Assembly (NCBI GenBank): GCA_001650955.1
Contig: LXYP01000056.1
Location: forward strand, 1 to 64,000
DNA: 64,000 nt
From: Sphingomonadales bacterium EhC05
Lineage (GTDB): Bacteria > Pseudomonadota > Alphaproteobacteria > Sphingomonadales > Sphingomonadaceae
Direction: 5' to 3'
Shown here: positions 1 to 8,820 of the stretch, piece after piece
Position numbering within the stretch: position 1 is the stretch's first letter
Layout of the letters: each line of letters starts with the position of its first letter
The notes under the pieces: model-generated
What the model was told of the DNA's origin: nothing
What the model saw: only the letters and a program-made list of their open reading frames with translations
The model's database searches: none
Position numbers and translations under genes: made by a program

Positions 1-315
1 AAACTTTGGCCGCGTTGGGAAGGGGCTATTTTTCGAGGTGGCCATCAGATTGGCTATTGCAGAGGCGCGAGTGGATATGCTGAAATAATGTTACTTGATG
101 GCCGTGAGATACTCCACTCGGCCACACTGGCGGAGTTGGAAGATACGCTTCCACAAACTTTCCTTCGTGTGCACCGCTCCTATCTGGTGAATACTGAATT
201 TGTGCAATCCCTCGAGCGCGATCCAGCCGGCACCGGAACGCTGGTCTTGACCGATAGTTCAAAAATTCCGGTCAGCCGCCGCGTCATGCCGCAAGTCAGA
301 CAGGCTCTAGGCTAG
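1..315 (+). CDS. LytTR-domain DNA-binding regulator (C-terminal part)
   Basis: The frame is open from the first base of the window, so the gene begins upstream and only the last 104 codons are visible. The visible part carries the hallmark of a LytTR DNA-binding domain: a beta-strand region ending in GYAEIML, then DGREILHS, then the conserved FLRVHRSYLVN block (about residues 54-64 of the visible part), and a C-terminal PVSRR strand. LytTR proteins bind promoter DNA as response regulators or membrane-anchored regulators. The input domain lies outside the window, so which type this is cannot be told. It converges with the TonB receptor gene across a terminator. Confidence 0.85.
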   Translation, partial: KLWPRWEGAIFRGGHQIGYCRGASGYAEIMLLDGREILHSATLAELEDTLPQTFLRVHRSYLVNTEFVQSLERDPAGTGTLVLTDSSKIPVSRRVMPQVRQALG

Positions 316-401
316 TTAGAAGCTTGGAGCCCAAACCTTCGGCCAATCGAACTCATCGCCCATCCGCGAAAGCGGTCACTAGCTGATTGCCGCTTCGCCC
401 C

Positions 402-440
402 AAAAACAAAGAGGCGACCGGTCCCCGAACCAGCCGCCTC
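402..440 (-). terminator. Rho-independent terminator of the TonB receptor gene
   Basis: On the minus strand the hairpin GAGGCGGC...GTCGCCTC, with inner TGGT/ACCG pairing, is followed directly by TTTGTTTTT. It lies 40-80 bases past the receptor stop codon. Confidence 0.8.
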
Positions 441-479
441 AATTGATCCAACGAGAGAGAAGGATCAAAACTTGCTATT

Positions 480-3062
480 CTAGAACTTGCCGCGAAGGGT
501 CAGGCCATACATGCGTGGTTCTTGCGCGAAAGCAGAGCGCGAACCAGAGCGCAGTACGGTGTTGAACGTAACACCGCGTGTGATTTGGTTGGTTAGGTTG
601 GTGACCCACGCTTCAACACCCCATGCATCGTCGATATCAGCGATACCGGCCCGCATGTTGATTTTAATGTTGCCGTCCTGGATATCGAACGGGTTCAGCC
701 CCGCAGCATCAACCGCGGCCTGCACGCTGCCTGCTCCAGCAATCGCTGCCGCGCTTGGAACGATAACCGCCTGAGTCGATGTCCGACGATCGCTTTCCAT
801 ACGAAGCTGTCCGTTCAAGAAGAACTTCATGTTCGTGCCGATATCGCGGTCATAGGTCGCGCCCATGATACCAACCCATTTCGGAGCGTTGGTCAGCGAG
901 TTACCACACAGGCTCAGAACGTTGGCTGATGTCTGCGTGCCTGCACAATTGTCAGGATAGCGTGCATTGGTATATGTAAGGCCACCATTGACTGTGAAGT
1001 TTTGGCTCGGACGGATAACCGTTTCGATTTCGACACCCGTCGATTTTGCCAATGGCACGTTGAACGTGGTGAACTGAGCGCCCGTGAATTCGAGCACCTG
1101 GAAGTTGGTGAACTCTTCATGGAAACCGGCAACGTTCAGTGTGACCGCATTATCAAGGAACTTGCCTTTGAAGCCGACTTCGTAAGCATCAACTTCTTCA
1201 GAAAGGAAACGTGGATCCGCGCCGCCTGCTGCTGCCGTTGAATCAAGGTTGAAACCGCCTGATTTATAGCCGTGGGTGAAACTTGCATAAACCGTGATCG
1301 GCGAAGCGAACTCATAGCTTACCTTCCCGGTGTAAATCAGCTCTTCATCGCTGAAATTGGTGTTGAAAGGCCGCGGTAACGGGAATGGGTTGGCATCTGA
1401 CCCAGTCGCAGGCGCGGTAAAAGCAAAGCAACCCAGTCCGAAGATATTGTTGACTAATGGTCCTGGAACGTTGCCAGCAAAAATCTGACCGAGCGTAGCT
1501 GGGCAGAGGTTATTGTTGATCAATGGTTGCGAGTAGGACCCGTCCTTGCTTTCATCGGAATAACGCAGGCCGACAGTGAACTTCAGACCATCTGCAACTT
1601 CCAGCGTATTATGCGTGAAGATAGACCAGCTTTTGCTGCTTTGCGTATAAGCATTGGCTGTTCTGACCGAAGCCGGATCGACACCCGTTAGGGTTTGAAG
1701 CGGCGTTGCACCAACGAAGATCCCACTGAGCGGGTTCAGAGTTGCGCCACCTGTGCCAGCTGCCAACAAGGCGCCCACCAGGCGATCATAATCTGTTCCT
1801 AGTGCGAAATTGGCGGTCTGGCTAATATCTTCATCAGAATAATAGCCACCGACGAGCCAGTCTAGCGCACCGTCAAAAGCTTCGCCCTGCACCCGTAGTT
1901 CGTGGGTCATTGTGTTAATAGCGGTACCGCCACCAGCGCCCAGGTCAGGAACAACGTTGAAGATATCCAGGCCGGAAAAATCTGAATCATAGGATTCTTT
2001 GGCCCGGAACTCGCGGTACGAACCGATATAGATCAGGTCAGCGCTGTCACTGATCGGAAATTCGATTTCACCAGTCACACCCCATTGATTGTTTCTGTTG
2101 GCCGACTGGAAGGTCTGTGTCCCCAGACGATTATCAACCGCTTGTTGCATGGTGGTCGTATCGAACGGGTTTACCGCTACCGCCGGAGCAGCCATGCCGC
2201 CGCGGGCACCAAGGCCAACGGCGCCGAATATGCCTGCGGATTCAACTCCAGACCGCAAGACTTCAATCGCCGCACAGCAGCTAGCCGTGCTCTTCGAATA
2301 ATCTGCGATCAGGCGTCCGCTAATGCCGCTTTCGGTTTCAAAGCCCAACTGACCACGAACAAGATATTGGTCCGTATTGTTGGATTCTCCGTTGCTTGCT
2401 CCGGCAGAGTTAATAGTATTAACATAACCATCACGCTTACGATAAGCTCCGGTTACACGAAGGGCTAATGTGTCTTCGATCAGAGGAGCATTAAGCGCGC
2501 CCTGGATGCTCATATGGTCAAAATTGCCATATGTTGCGTTCACGAAGCCGCCGAACTCATTCAGCTCAGGACGTTTGTTGGTGATGTTTAAAGCACCAGC
2601 CGACGTATTCCGTCCGAACAAGGTGCCCTGTGGACCACGAAGAATTTCGACGCGCTCTACGTCAACAAATTCGCCAAGCGCAACGCCGGGACGTGACTGG
2701 TAAGCACCATCCACGAAGATGCCGACGGCGGATTCAAAACCGATGTTGTTGGAAGTTGTGCCGACGCCGCGGATACGGAGAACAACCGTACCCGATGCGG
2801 TTTGTGCATTGGAGGTCGAGAAACTCGAAGAAACGCTACCGATATTTTGCACGTTCACGACGCCCTGCTGTTCAAGCTGAACCGGGCTGACTGCGGTCAC
2901 GGCGATAGGAATATCTTGAACATCTTGTGCGCGGCGGGTTGCTGTCACAATGATGATATTGTCATCAACAGTTTCTGCTCCATCCTGGTCTTGCGCATAT
3001 GCCGGCGCGGTGATCGCTGTGCTGCACATGGCGGCCATAAGTATCTTGTTAAATGTTTTCAT
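480..3062 (-). CDS. TonB-dependent outer-membrane receptor
   Basis: The 860-residue product has a clear signal peptide (MKTFNKILMAAM...APAYA, cleaved near residue 23). A TonB-box-like IIIVTATRR and a plug domain follow (about residues 40-165, including VERVEILRGPQGTLFGRN), then a long beta-barrel ending in the aromatic residue expected of an outer-membrane protein (LTLRGKF). It should import a substrate across the outer membrane with TonB-ExbBD energy. The ATG is supported by GGGAGAA six bases upstream. The sequence does not fix the substrate. Sphingomonad receptors of this type often sit beside catabolic genes, and here the neighbours are a TetR regulator, two acyl-CoA dehydrogenases and a lipase, which suggests a lipid-like or polycyclic substrate (inference). 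Confidence 0.93.
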   Translation of the reverse strand: MKTFNKILMAAMCSTAITAPAYAQDQDGAETVDDNIIIVTATRRAQDVQDIPIAVTAVSPVQLEQQGVVNVQNIGSVSSSFSTSNAQTASGTVVLRIRGVGTTSNNIGFESAVGIFVDGAYQSRPGVALGEFVDVERVEILRGPQGTLFGRNTSAGALNITNKRPELNEFGGFVNATYGNFDHMSIQGALNAPLIEDTLALRVTGAYRKRDGYVNTINSAGASNGESNNTDQYLVRGQLGFETESGISGRLIADYSKSTASCCAAIEVLRSGVESAGIFGAVGLGARGGMAAPAVAVNPFDTTTMQQAVDNRLGTQTFQSANRNNQWGVTGEIEFPISDSADLIYIGSYREFRAKESYDSDFSGLDIFNVVPDLGAGGGTAINTMTHELRVQGEAFDGALDWLVGGYYSDEDISQTANFALGTDYDRLVGALLAAGTGGATLNPLSGIFVGATPLQTLTGVDPASVRTANAYTQSSKSWSIFTHNTLEVADGLKFTVGLRYSDESKDGSYSQPLINNNLCPATLGQIFAGNVPGPLVNNIFGLGCFAFTAPATGSDANPFPLPRPFNTNFSDEELIYTGKVSYEFASPITVYASFTHGYKSGGFNLDSTAAAGGADPRFLSEEVDAYEVGFKGKFLDNAVTLNVAGFHEEFTNFQVLEFTGAQFTTFNVPLAKSTGVEIETVIRPSQNFTVNGGLTYTNARYPDNCAGTQTSANVLSLCGNSLTNAPKWVGIMGATYDRDIGTNMKFFLNGQLRMESDRRTSTQAVIVPSAAAIAGAGSVQAAVDAAGLNPFDIQDGNIKINMRAGIADIDDAWGVEAWVTNLTNQITRGVTFNTVLRSGSRSAFAQEPRMYGLTLRGKF

Positions 3063-3147
3063 AGTTGTTCTCCCTGACGATATTTCCGAATTTTTTTGGT
3101 AATTTTTAAGAAACGATAGTGATTTTATTCGCGCTGCTGCGACGGCT

Positions 3148-3789
3148 TTAACTCAGCACCTTTCTTAGAATGGCTGAAAATGTGTGTTGAACCAGTTCCA
3201 AGGTGAGCTTTCGACTGTTCTTATCCTCCTGCACTATCACTCCCGGTTCAAATTGAGCTGAGATTGATAGTAAATAGGATGCTGTGGTCCGAAGATCATT
3301 CCCGGACCATTTCGATCCAGCAGATCGTAAAGCTTGGACATAGCGATCAATGGTTTCCGCTTCATACCATTGGAGCAAGCTCTTTAGGCTTTCCTCATGC
3401 GTGGCAGCGTTGCGCAAACCAATGTCGTATATGGACCAGAAGCCTTCTTTGCGCATGGAGCCGAGGTAGCTCTCGATAAACTCGCCGAGCTTTGCATCTG
3501 CCGGTATTGCAGCGATGGTGCGATCAAAAATCTTGAGCCTCAGCTTCAAGCGTTCTTCAAGCAGAGTGTGAAGGACAGAAGTCTTGCTTGGAAAATAATC
3601 GTAAATTGTACTGAGGCCGACACTGGAAGCGGCCGATATCCGGCGCATGCTGAACTTTTCGAATCCATCTTGAGAAAGTATTTTCCGTGCCCCGTCCAAT
3701 ATCTTGGACTGACTCTCTTTTCCGCGATTCTGTTGGGGAGTTCGTCGCAAAGTCGCGGATTTAGGCATTTTTCGGGCATTTATTGACAT
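3148..3789 (-). CDS. TetR/AcrR family transcriptional regulator
   Basis: The 213-residue protein has an N-terminal TetR helix-turn-helix (about residues 28-75): SKILDGARKILSQDGFEKFSMRRISAASSVGLSTIYDYFPSK, matching the family pattern in order and spacing. The C-terminal ligand domain is not diagnostic. GGAGGGG lies just upstream of the ATG. The gene diverges from the acyl-CoA dehydrogenase pair and lies upstream of the TonB receptor on the same strand. It therefore probably represses one or both in response to an acyl-CoA or a related ligand (inference). A palindrome in the divergent promoter is the probable binding site. Confidence 0.93.
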   Translation of the reverse strand: MSINARKMPKSATLRRTPQQNRGKESQSKILDGARKILSQDGFEKFSMRRISAASSVGLSTIYDYFPSKTSVLHTLLEERLKLRLKIFDRTIAAIPADAKLGEFIESYLGSMRKEGFWSIYDIGLRNAATHEESLKSLLQWYEAETIDRYVQALRSAGSKWSGNDLRTTASYLLSISAQFEPGVIVQEDKNSRKLTLELVQHTFSAILRKVLS

Positions 3790-3846
3790 GCTAACCCCTC
3801 CCTCCGAACAACAGCTTGACTTCCCAAATCTCGTCTGCCTAAAACA

Positions 3847-3860
3847 CGAACATCTGTTCG
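3847..3860. promoter_or_regulatory. Candidate TetR operator
   Basis: CGAACATCTGTTCG has perfect 6-base arms around a 2-base centre. It lies 58 bases upstream of the TetR start and 78 bases upstream of the acyl-CoA dehydrogenase start. Its position and symmetry fit a TetR dimer site, but binding is inferred. Confidence 0.5.
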
Positions 3861-3937
3861 CTTTCTCTGATATGAAATAAAGTGACAGATTTGTAAAGTC
3901 GAAAATCCAGCATGCAGGACAAGGAAAGCATAGCCCA

Positions 3938-5044
3938 ATGAGCCAGATATCTGACGAAGACCGTCAAGCACTAAGAGACGGATTTGCTCGGTACCTTGAA
4001 GCCGAAGCCGGTCAAGAAAAACTGCGTGCCGGTTTCGCCAGTGATCGAGGATATGATAATTCTATCTGGCAACAGATGGCCGAGATGGGATTGCTCGGTA
4101 TTGCTATCTCGGAAGATTTTGAAGGCGTTGGCGGCGGCGCAATAGATGTTGCGCTGGTGATGGAAGAGCTCGGCCGAAAGCTGTTACCCGTTCCGTTTGC
4201 TTCTACGTGTGTTGTTGCCGCGGAAATGATCGTACGCTTTGGACAGGACTCTATCAAAGAAGACTTGTTGCAGAAAATTGCAACTGGACAACTTACCGTG
4301 TCCATAAGCGGAACCGGCGATTTTGTATCACTGTCCGATGATAATCATAGCCTGTCCGCAGAACTCTCTGGGGACAGTTGGGTTATGAATGGCCAAGTCT
4401 CGTTTGTGTCTCACGCTGGCGTTGCAGATTATCATTTACTTGGTTTGAAAGAAGACGGCGCTCATTCTGCTTACCTTGTGAAAGCATCAGATGCAGTTTC
4501 TGCCGAACGCTTGACCACCAACGATCCCGCGCAACGTTTGTTCACACTGAATTTCTCTGATGCAGCCGCGATTAAATTGGAAAATATGGATGCAGAGGGC
4601 ATCAATCAGGTGCGTATGCGCGGTATAGCTGCGGTCGCTGCGGAGCAGGCTGGAGCTACACGCGCTATTTTTGACATAACGATGGACTACCTGCGTACCC
4701 GCTATCAATTCGGTCGTCCTATTGGTTCCTTTCAAGCCATAAAACATATGGCGGCAGACCTTCTGGTTGAAGTCGAGTCCGCGACCTCGGCGGCGCTTGC
4801 TGCGGCGAAAGCGCTGGATTCTGGCTCATCGAGCGCAGAAAAATTTGTCTCGCTGGCCGCCTTTACCTGCAAAGATGCATTCCGAACCGTCTCAGCGCAA
4901 GCAATCCAAATGCACGGCGGCATCGCCTATACCGAAGAACATATCGCGCATCTCTATTGGCGGCGTGCCCGAGCAGGACTGTCCCTTTTTGGCAGTTCGG
5001 ACGAGCATCGCGAGCATTACCTGAAAAGCCGGGAGGCAGCATAA
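3938..5044 (+). CDS. Acyl-CoA dehydrogenase, subunit 1 of a tandem pair
   Basis: This 368-residue FAD-dependent acyl-CoA dehydrogenase carries the N-terminal helical domain (LGIAISEDFEGVGGG, about residues 50-64), a middle beta domain, and a C-terminal domain with RYQFGRPIGSFQAIKH (about residues 255-270) and QMHGGIAYTEEHIAHLYWRR (about 325-345). It would oxidise an acyl-CoA to the enoyl-CoA. AAGGAAAG precedes the ATG. Its stop overlaps the next start (TAATG), so the two dehydrogenases are translationally coupled. Such pairs in actinobacteria and proteobacteria (ChsE-, IpdE- and FadE-type) often form heterotetramers with one active site per heterodimer. That arrangement is inferred here. Confidence 0.92.
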   Translation: MSQISDEDRQALRDGFARYLEAEAGQEKLRAGFASDRGYDNSIWQQMAEMGLLGIAISEDFEGVGGGAIDVALVMEELGRKLLPVPFASTCVVAAEMIVRFGQDSIKEDLLQKIATGQLTVSISGTGDFVSLSDDNHSLSAELSGDSWVMNGQVSFVSHAGVADYHLLGLKEDGAHSAYLVKASDAVSAERLTTNDPAQRLFTLNFSDAAAIKLENMDAEGINQVRMRGIAAVAAEQAGATRAIFDITMDYLRTRYQFGRPIGSFQAIKHMAADLLVEVESATSAALAAAKALDSGSSSAEKFVSLAAFTCKDAFRTVSAQAIQMHGGIAYTEEHIAHLYWRRARAGLSLFGSSDEHREHYLKSREAA

Positions 5045-6246
5045 TGGCTATATTGGATCGAAGCGCATCCCCCGAAGAGATTAACAATGTCGTCGAGGCC
5101 TGGTTGGACCAGCATTGGGATTCCGAAAAACGCTGCGCGAAAGGCGCGGATAGCTATGATGAAAAGGCATGGCTGACCAGGGTTTTTGAAGCAGGTTTTT
5201 GTGTGCCATCCTGGCCAACGGAATGGTACGGGCTTGGTCTTTCCCAAAAACAATCTGGTATAGTTGAAAAGGCATTTGCAAAGCGCAAGGCTCAGGGTTC
5301 GGCCCGTGATCGCTTCCATTTAGGCGCTATCACAGTGTTTAAGGTCGGTAGCGACGAATTGAAACGAACGATGCTGTCGATCATGCTCACCGGTCCAATA
5401 TGCTGTCTGCTCTATTCAGAACCAAATGCTGGCTCCGACCTGGCTGGCGTGCGGACAAAGGCGGTCCCTGATGGTGATGATTATGTTATCACCGGTCAGA
5501 AAATCTGGACCTCCAATGCGCAGGAAGCCGAATATGGCATGTTGCTGACGCGCACAGACTGGGATGTTCCCAAGCATCGCGGTATTACGTTCTTTCTGTT
5601 CCCGATGAAACAGGATGGGGTTGAGGTTAAACCGATCAACCAGATTACAGGCGAGTCCGAATTTAACGAGGTCTTCATCACCGAGGCCCGGGTGCCGGCA
5701 ACCTATATCATCGGTAGCCTAAACGAAGGCTGGACCGCCTTTCAAACGGCAATCGCCTATGAGCGCCTTATCATGGGACAAGGCATTACTGAGCGCCGCG
5801 GTAAATCAAAGGCGGACAGCGAGCCGCAACTGATCACATTGGCTCGAAAATATGAGAAATATGATGATCCTGTTGTTCGCCAAAAAGTCGCCCAAGCATT
5901 GGCCTATCGAGAACTTAACGGCTTGAACATGCAGCGGGCGAAACAAGAGATAATGACCAACGGATCATCGTCTTTAATGTCGCTTGGTAAACTCGCGATG
6001 TCGCGCGTTCAGCATGGTGAGGCAGCGATAGCGACCGACCTGCTCGGCAATGCGGCGCTGCTTGATGGCGATGATTATCCCGACGCAGCGAACGCCAACT
6101 TCGATGCCGCCAAAGCCTATATGAACAGTATCGGTGGCGGAACGGATCAGATTCAAAAGAACATCATAGCCGAGCGGGTACTCAACCTGCCTAAAGAACC
6201 GGATCTGGATCGTGACGTCGCTTTCCGGGACGTGAAATCGAGCTAA
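5044..6246 (+). CDS. Acyl-CoA dehydrogenase, subunit 2 of a tandem pair
   Basis: The 400-residue product is of the larger FadE-like type. The start was placed at the ATG overlapping the upstream stop, although the frame stays open further upstream. It shows LLYSEPNAGSDLAGVRT (about residues 120-136), the FAD/substrate loop, then KIWTSNAQEAEYGMLLTRT, and ends with GTDQIQKNIIAERVLNLPKEP, the family's C-terminal signature. It belongs to the same operon as the preceding dehydrogenase and probably partners it. Substrate class is unknown: pairs like this act on steroid side chains, branched or cyclic acyl-CoAs as well as fatty acids. Confidence 0.92.
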   Translation: MAILDRSASPEEINNVVEAWLDQHWDSEKRCAKGADSYDEKAWLTRVFEAGFCVPSWPTEWYGLGLSQKQSGIVEKAFAKRKAQGSARDRFHLGAITVFKVGSDELKRTMLSIMLTGPICCLLYSEPNAGSDLAGVRTKAVPDGDDYVITGQKIWTSNAQEAEYGMLLTRTDWDVPKHRGITFFLFPMKQDGVEVKPINQITGESEFNEVFITEARVPATYIIGSLNEGWTAFQTAIAYERLIMGQGITERRGKSKADSEPQLITLARKYEKYDDPVVRQKVAQALAYRELNGLNMQRAKQEIMTNGSSSLMSLGKLAMSRVQHGEAAIATDLLGNAALLDGDDYPDAANANFDAAKAYMNSIGGGTDQIQKNIIAERVLNLPKEPDLDRDVAFRDVKSS

Positions 6247-6270
6247 GATAAATCCCACTAGGAGCCGAAA

Positions 6271-7539
6271 ATGAGCAGAAGAACTAGACCTTTGAGAACA
6301 AGAATAGTGGTTATGGCGCTCGTTGCGTTCGCCTCTCTTTCCGGCTGCGCTACCTCTCTCGATGAACCCCTAGTAACAAGCGCTGTTAGCAAGCCCACCA
6401 ATATGACGCTGGGTGATAGTTACTTGTCTGACTTCTATCAATTCGGCGGCGGAATTACGCAACCTGGCAAACTTCTCCGTCAAGAACCACTGGACAAGCA
6501 ACAATCTAATCCCGGTGCCGGAGAAAACATCCGCCTGTTATATTCGTCGACAGATGGCTTGGATGGGAAAGAACGCGTTGCTGTTTCAGGTGTGTTGTTT
6601 TTGCCTGAAGGCACTGCGCCAGAAGGTGGCTGGCCGCTAATGGCATGGACGCACGGAACCGTTGGAATAGCTGATATTTGCGCGCCGTCCTGGAACGGAC
6701 GCCAAGAACAAGATCGAACTCATCTCAAATTTTGGCTTGAAAACGGATATGCAGTGATTGCCTCTGATTATCAGGGCTTGGGAACCCCGGGAACACACCC
6801 CTATCTCGCCACACGTCCTGAAGCCTATAGCAATCTCGATATCATTAGAGCAGTCCAATCAGCCGGTTTTCCGGTTTCGAAAAAGGTCGTCCTGTTTGGA
6901 CAATCACAAGGCGCTGGCGCAGCAGTGGCGACAGCCGCCTATGCCGCTGACTATGCGTCTGATGTCGAAATAGCAGGAGTCGTGGCAACGGGCGTCCCCT
7001 ATTTTTCTCCAAAAGCTCTGGTTGCCCTCCAAGAATCTCGACCGCCAGACCGTGTCGACCCGATGCTCGGATATAATATGCTCGCTCTCTCCTTGGTGCA
7101 GCGCATAAATCCCGAGTTCAAACTGGCCGATTATGTTTCAGACGATGTCCTGCCGATTGCTCAATCGGTACAAAATACCTGCCACAAGGATGTCAAAGCC
7201 CGCGTCATCAAGGAACAGCTAACCTATAATCGGGTATTCAAAAAACCGCCTACAGAGCATCTTTTGGCTGCCTTTTCCAAAATGGGTTATCCGACCCTTA
7301 ATCTGCCCGTTCCAACGTTCATCGGCACAGGTGGAAAGGATCGGGATACCCCGCCACGGATGCAGGTGGCCTTGGTGAAAGGTGCCTGCAAGGCGGGATC
7401 GAACATCTTGTTCAAACTATATCCTGATCTAGACCATCGCGCCGTCGTTCCTGGTTCTACAGAAGACACACTGCCATTTGTGCAATCGGTTTTCGCTGGG
7501 AAAAAACTTCAAGGTAGCTGCGGTAGTTTGCCCTTTTAG
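6271..7539 (+). CDS. Secreted lipase/esterase lipoprotein (alpha/beta hydrolase)
   Basis: The 422-residue protein has a lipoprotein signal (LVAFASLSGC, Cys near residue 27) and a secretory-lipase-type alpha/beta hydrolase fold. The oxyanion region is WPLMAWTHGTVG, the nucleophile elbow is GQSQGAGAA (about residues 211-219), and a late Asp and His lie in FIGTGGKDRDTP and LDHRAVV. Members of this group (LIP-type) hydrolyse esters or triglycerides. AGGAG lies six bases before the ATG, and the gene follows the dehydrogenase pair by 24 bases. It may release the acyl chain that the dehydrogenases then oxidise (inference). Confidence 0.85.
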   Translation: MSRRTRPLRTRIVVMALVAFASLSGCATSLDEPLVTSAVSKPTNMTLGDSYLSDFYQFGGGITQPGKLLRQEPLDKQQSNPGAGENIRLLYSSTDGLDGKERVAVSGVLFLPEGTAPEGGWPLMAWTHGTVGIADICAPSWNGRQEQDRTHLKFWLENGYAVIASDYQGLGTPGTHPYLATRPEAYSNLDIIRAVQSAGFPVSKKVVLFGQSQGAGAAVATAAYAADYASDVEIAGVVATGVPYFSPKALVALQESRPPDRVDPMLGYNMLALSLVQRINPEFKLADYVSDDVLPIAQSVQNTCHKDVKARVIKEQLTYNRVFKKPPTEHLLAAFSKMGYPTLNLPVPTFIGTGGKDRDTPPRMQVALVKGACKAGSNILFKLYPDLDHRAVVPGSTEDTLPFVQSVFAGKKLQGSCGSLPF

Positions 7540-7620
7540 GCGAAAACTATTTAGGATCTCATGAATTGTTAACCAAGGACGTTTGGTTTTGCTTGTTATG
7601 TTATAACTATTGCGGTGCAA

Positions 7621-7713
7621 ATGAGCATCAGAGAACAGATTGTCCCGCGCTTGATTGGCTGCCTTTTTTTAGCGCTTGTGACGATGATAATTGTACCGGC
7701 GGCATTTGCGTAA
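7621..7713 (+). CDS. Possible 30-residue secreted or membrane peptide
   Basis: This short ATG frame encodes a basic N-terminus (MSIREQIVPR), a hydrophobic stretch (LIGCLFLALVTMIIV) and PAAFA immediately before the stop, so the whole product resembles a bare signal peptide. No good ribosome-binding site is visible, and the surroundings are non-coding. It could be a small membrane peptide, a relic of an exported protein, or chance. Confidence 0.25.
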   Translation: MSIREQIVPRLIGCLFLALVTMIIVPAAFA

Positions 7714-7908
7714 ATCTCAAGTTAAACTGACTGGTTGTTTGTCGTAACTCAAGTCAGTCGCAGAAAGCCGTCTGGGCAGGGGGCACAAGCGTCCATTGCC
7801 ATTTTTTATTAAGATTGCCTCCAGAGTCCGCTATCGCCTCCCAATACCTGACATTCACTTTCAGTAACTTGGAGACAGCAGCTCAGCATTCAGTCAACCG
7901 CTTCACTC

Positions 7909-7944
7909 AAAAAAACAAACCCCGGCGTTTCGAACGCCGGGGTT
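7909..7944 (-). terminator. Rho-independent terminator of the UrcA gene
   Basis: There is a perfect 12-base stem, AACCCCGGCGTT / AACGCCGGGGTT, with a 3-base loop. On the minus strand it is followed by TTTGTTTTTTT, about 65 bases beyond the UrcA stop. Confidence 0.9.
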
Positions 7945-8010
7945 ATTGGAGTTTGTGTGTAGGGAGCCGCTTACTTGGGGGGACTGCGGCCCTTACTATT
8001 CTGCTGAAAC

Positions 8011-8364
8011 CTAGTTGTTGATCACCATCGCAGTTTCAATTGGGGTACCTGCAGCGGCGGCGGCCATAACGGTAACGCTGGCCCGTTTTGCGGAAAGATT
8101 AGCTTCATCAACACAATTGCGGTGATCCATACTGTCTTTCAAATTGCGCGTGTCATAGCTGCCACATACTTTGCGGATAGCGCCCTTAATCCGGCCCTCA
8201 AAGGTCGCGCGACCTACATCGCTGGTCATGTCCAAATCAGAGTAATTTACGACGACTGTGCTTGTCGTATGTGATTGCGCGCTAGCGGTATTGGAAAAGC
8301 TTGTAGCAGTTAAAGCCAAGGCGGCAGCGGCACAAAGGGTCTTAGTGAAAATTGAGTTTGTCAT
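8011..8364 (-). CDS. UrcA family protein
   Basis: The 117-residue exported protein has a signal peptide ending in ASA (about residue 28). Next comes the UrcA core: VVVNYSDLDMTSDVGRATFEGRIKGAIRKVCG, a second Cys in MDHRNCV, and a conserved helical tail. The two cysteines in VCG and RNC are typical and may form a disulfide. UrcA proteins are common in sphingomonads and caulobacters; their function is not established. The ATG has GAGGAA nine bases upstream. The gene is monocistronic, with its own strong terminator. Confidence 0.85.
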   Translation of the reverse strand: MTNSIFTKTLCAAAALALTATSFSNTASAQSHTTSTVVVNYSDLDMTSDVGRATFEGRIKGAIRKVCGSYDTRNLKDSMDHRNCVDEANLSAKRASVTVMAAAAAGTPIETAMVINN

Positions 8365-8478
8365 TTCGTCATTCCTCGTAATTATTTTGGGGAAGCACCG
8401 GAATATTAGGGGCCGGCGCTAGCCACTTGGAGTTAAAGAATGGGAGCTGGTGGTGTTTAAAAATCCGGTAGTGGACTG

Positions 8479-8601
8479 TTAGACGTTTTGGGTCGCTCCC
8501 GCCTTGCATTTGTAGATACGGGGGAGTGGTTCGGGGATCACTTCAAGTTCGATCAACCGCCATTGTCGTCGGCAAACGGTAAAAGCTTCGACCAACAACA
8601 T
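8479..8601 (-). CDS. Cryptic 40-residue frame
   Basis: The minus-strand frame from ATG at 8601 reads MLLVEAFTVCRRQWRLIELE and continues with VIPEPLPRIYKCKAGATQNV. The composition (alternating basic and hydrophobic, PEPLPRIYKC) looks protein-like rather than random, and the frame is open to 8628. No ribosome-binding site or recognised family was found. It may be a small gene or the end of a broken one. Confidence 0.3.
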   Translation of the reverse strand: MLLVEAFTVCRRQWRLIELEVIPEPLPRIYKCKAGATQNV

Positions 8602-8643
8602 TTTTGCGTCGATCAATCTATCGCCATGTCACTTTTTTATGAT

Positions 8644-8820
8644 TCAGATAGTTACGGGCGGCGCCGATTCATGGTTTTCATCAAGCGAAATCAACTCTGA
8701 CTGGGAATTCGAAGGATCGACATACATCCGGCGACCCATGAGGTCCTCGAATGCTTCTTGAGCAAGCTGCGCAATAGCTTTTTCGCTGCTTTCATGTCGC
8801 GTTGAGATTGAACCAAGGAA
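8644..8820 (-). pseudogene. C-terminal fragment of an unidentified gene
   Basis: A minus-strand frame without a start codon ends at 8644. Its last ~38 codons (AQEAFEDLMGRRMYVDPSN, later APPVTI) look protein-like. Its upstream half overlaps the transposase remnant in another frame, so it is probably the tail of a gene cut by that element. The family was not recognised. Confidence 0.25.
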
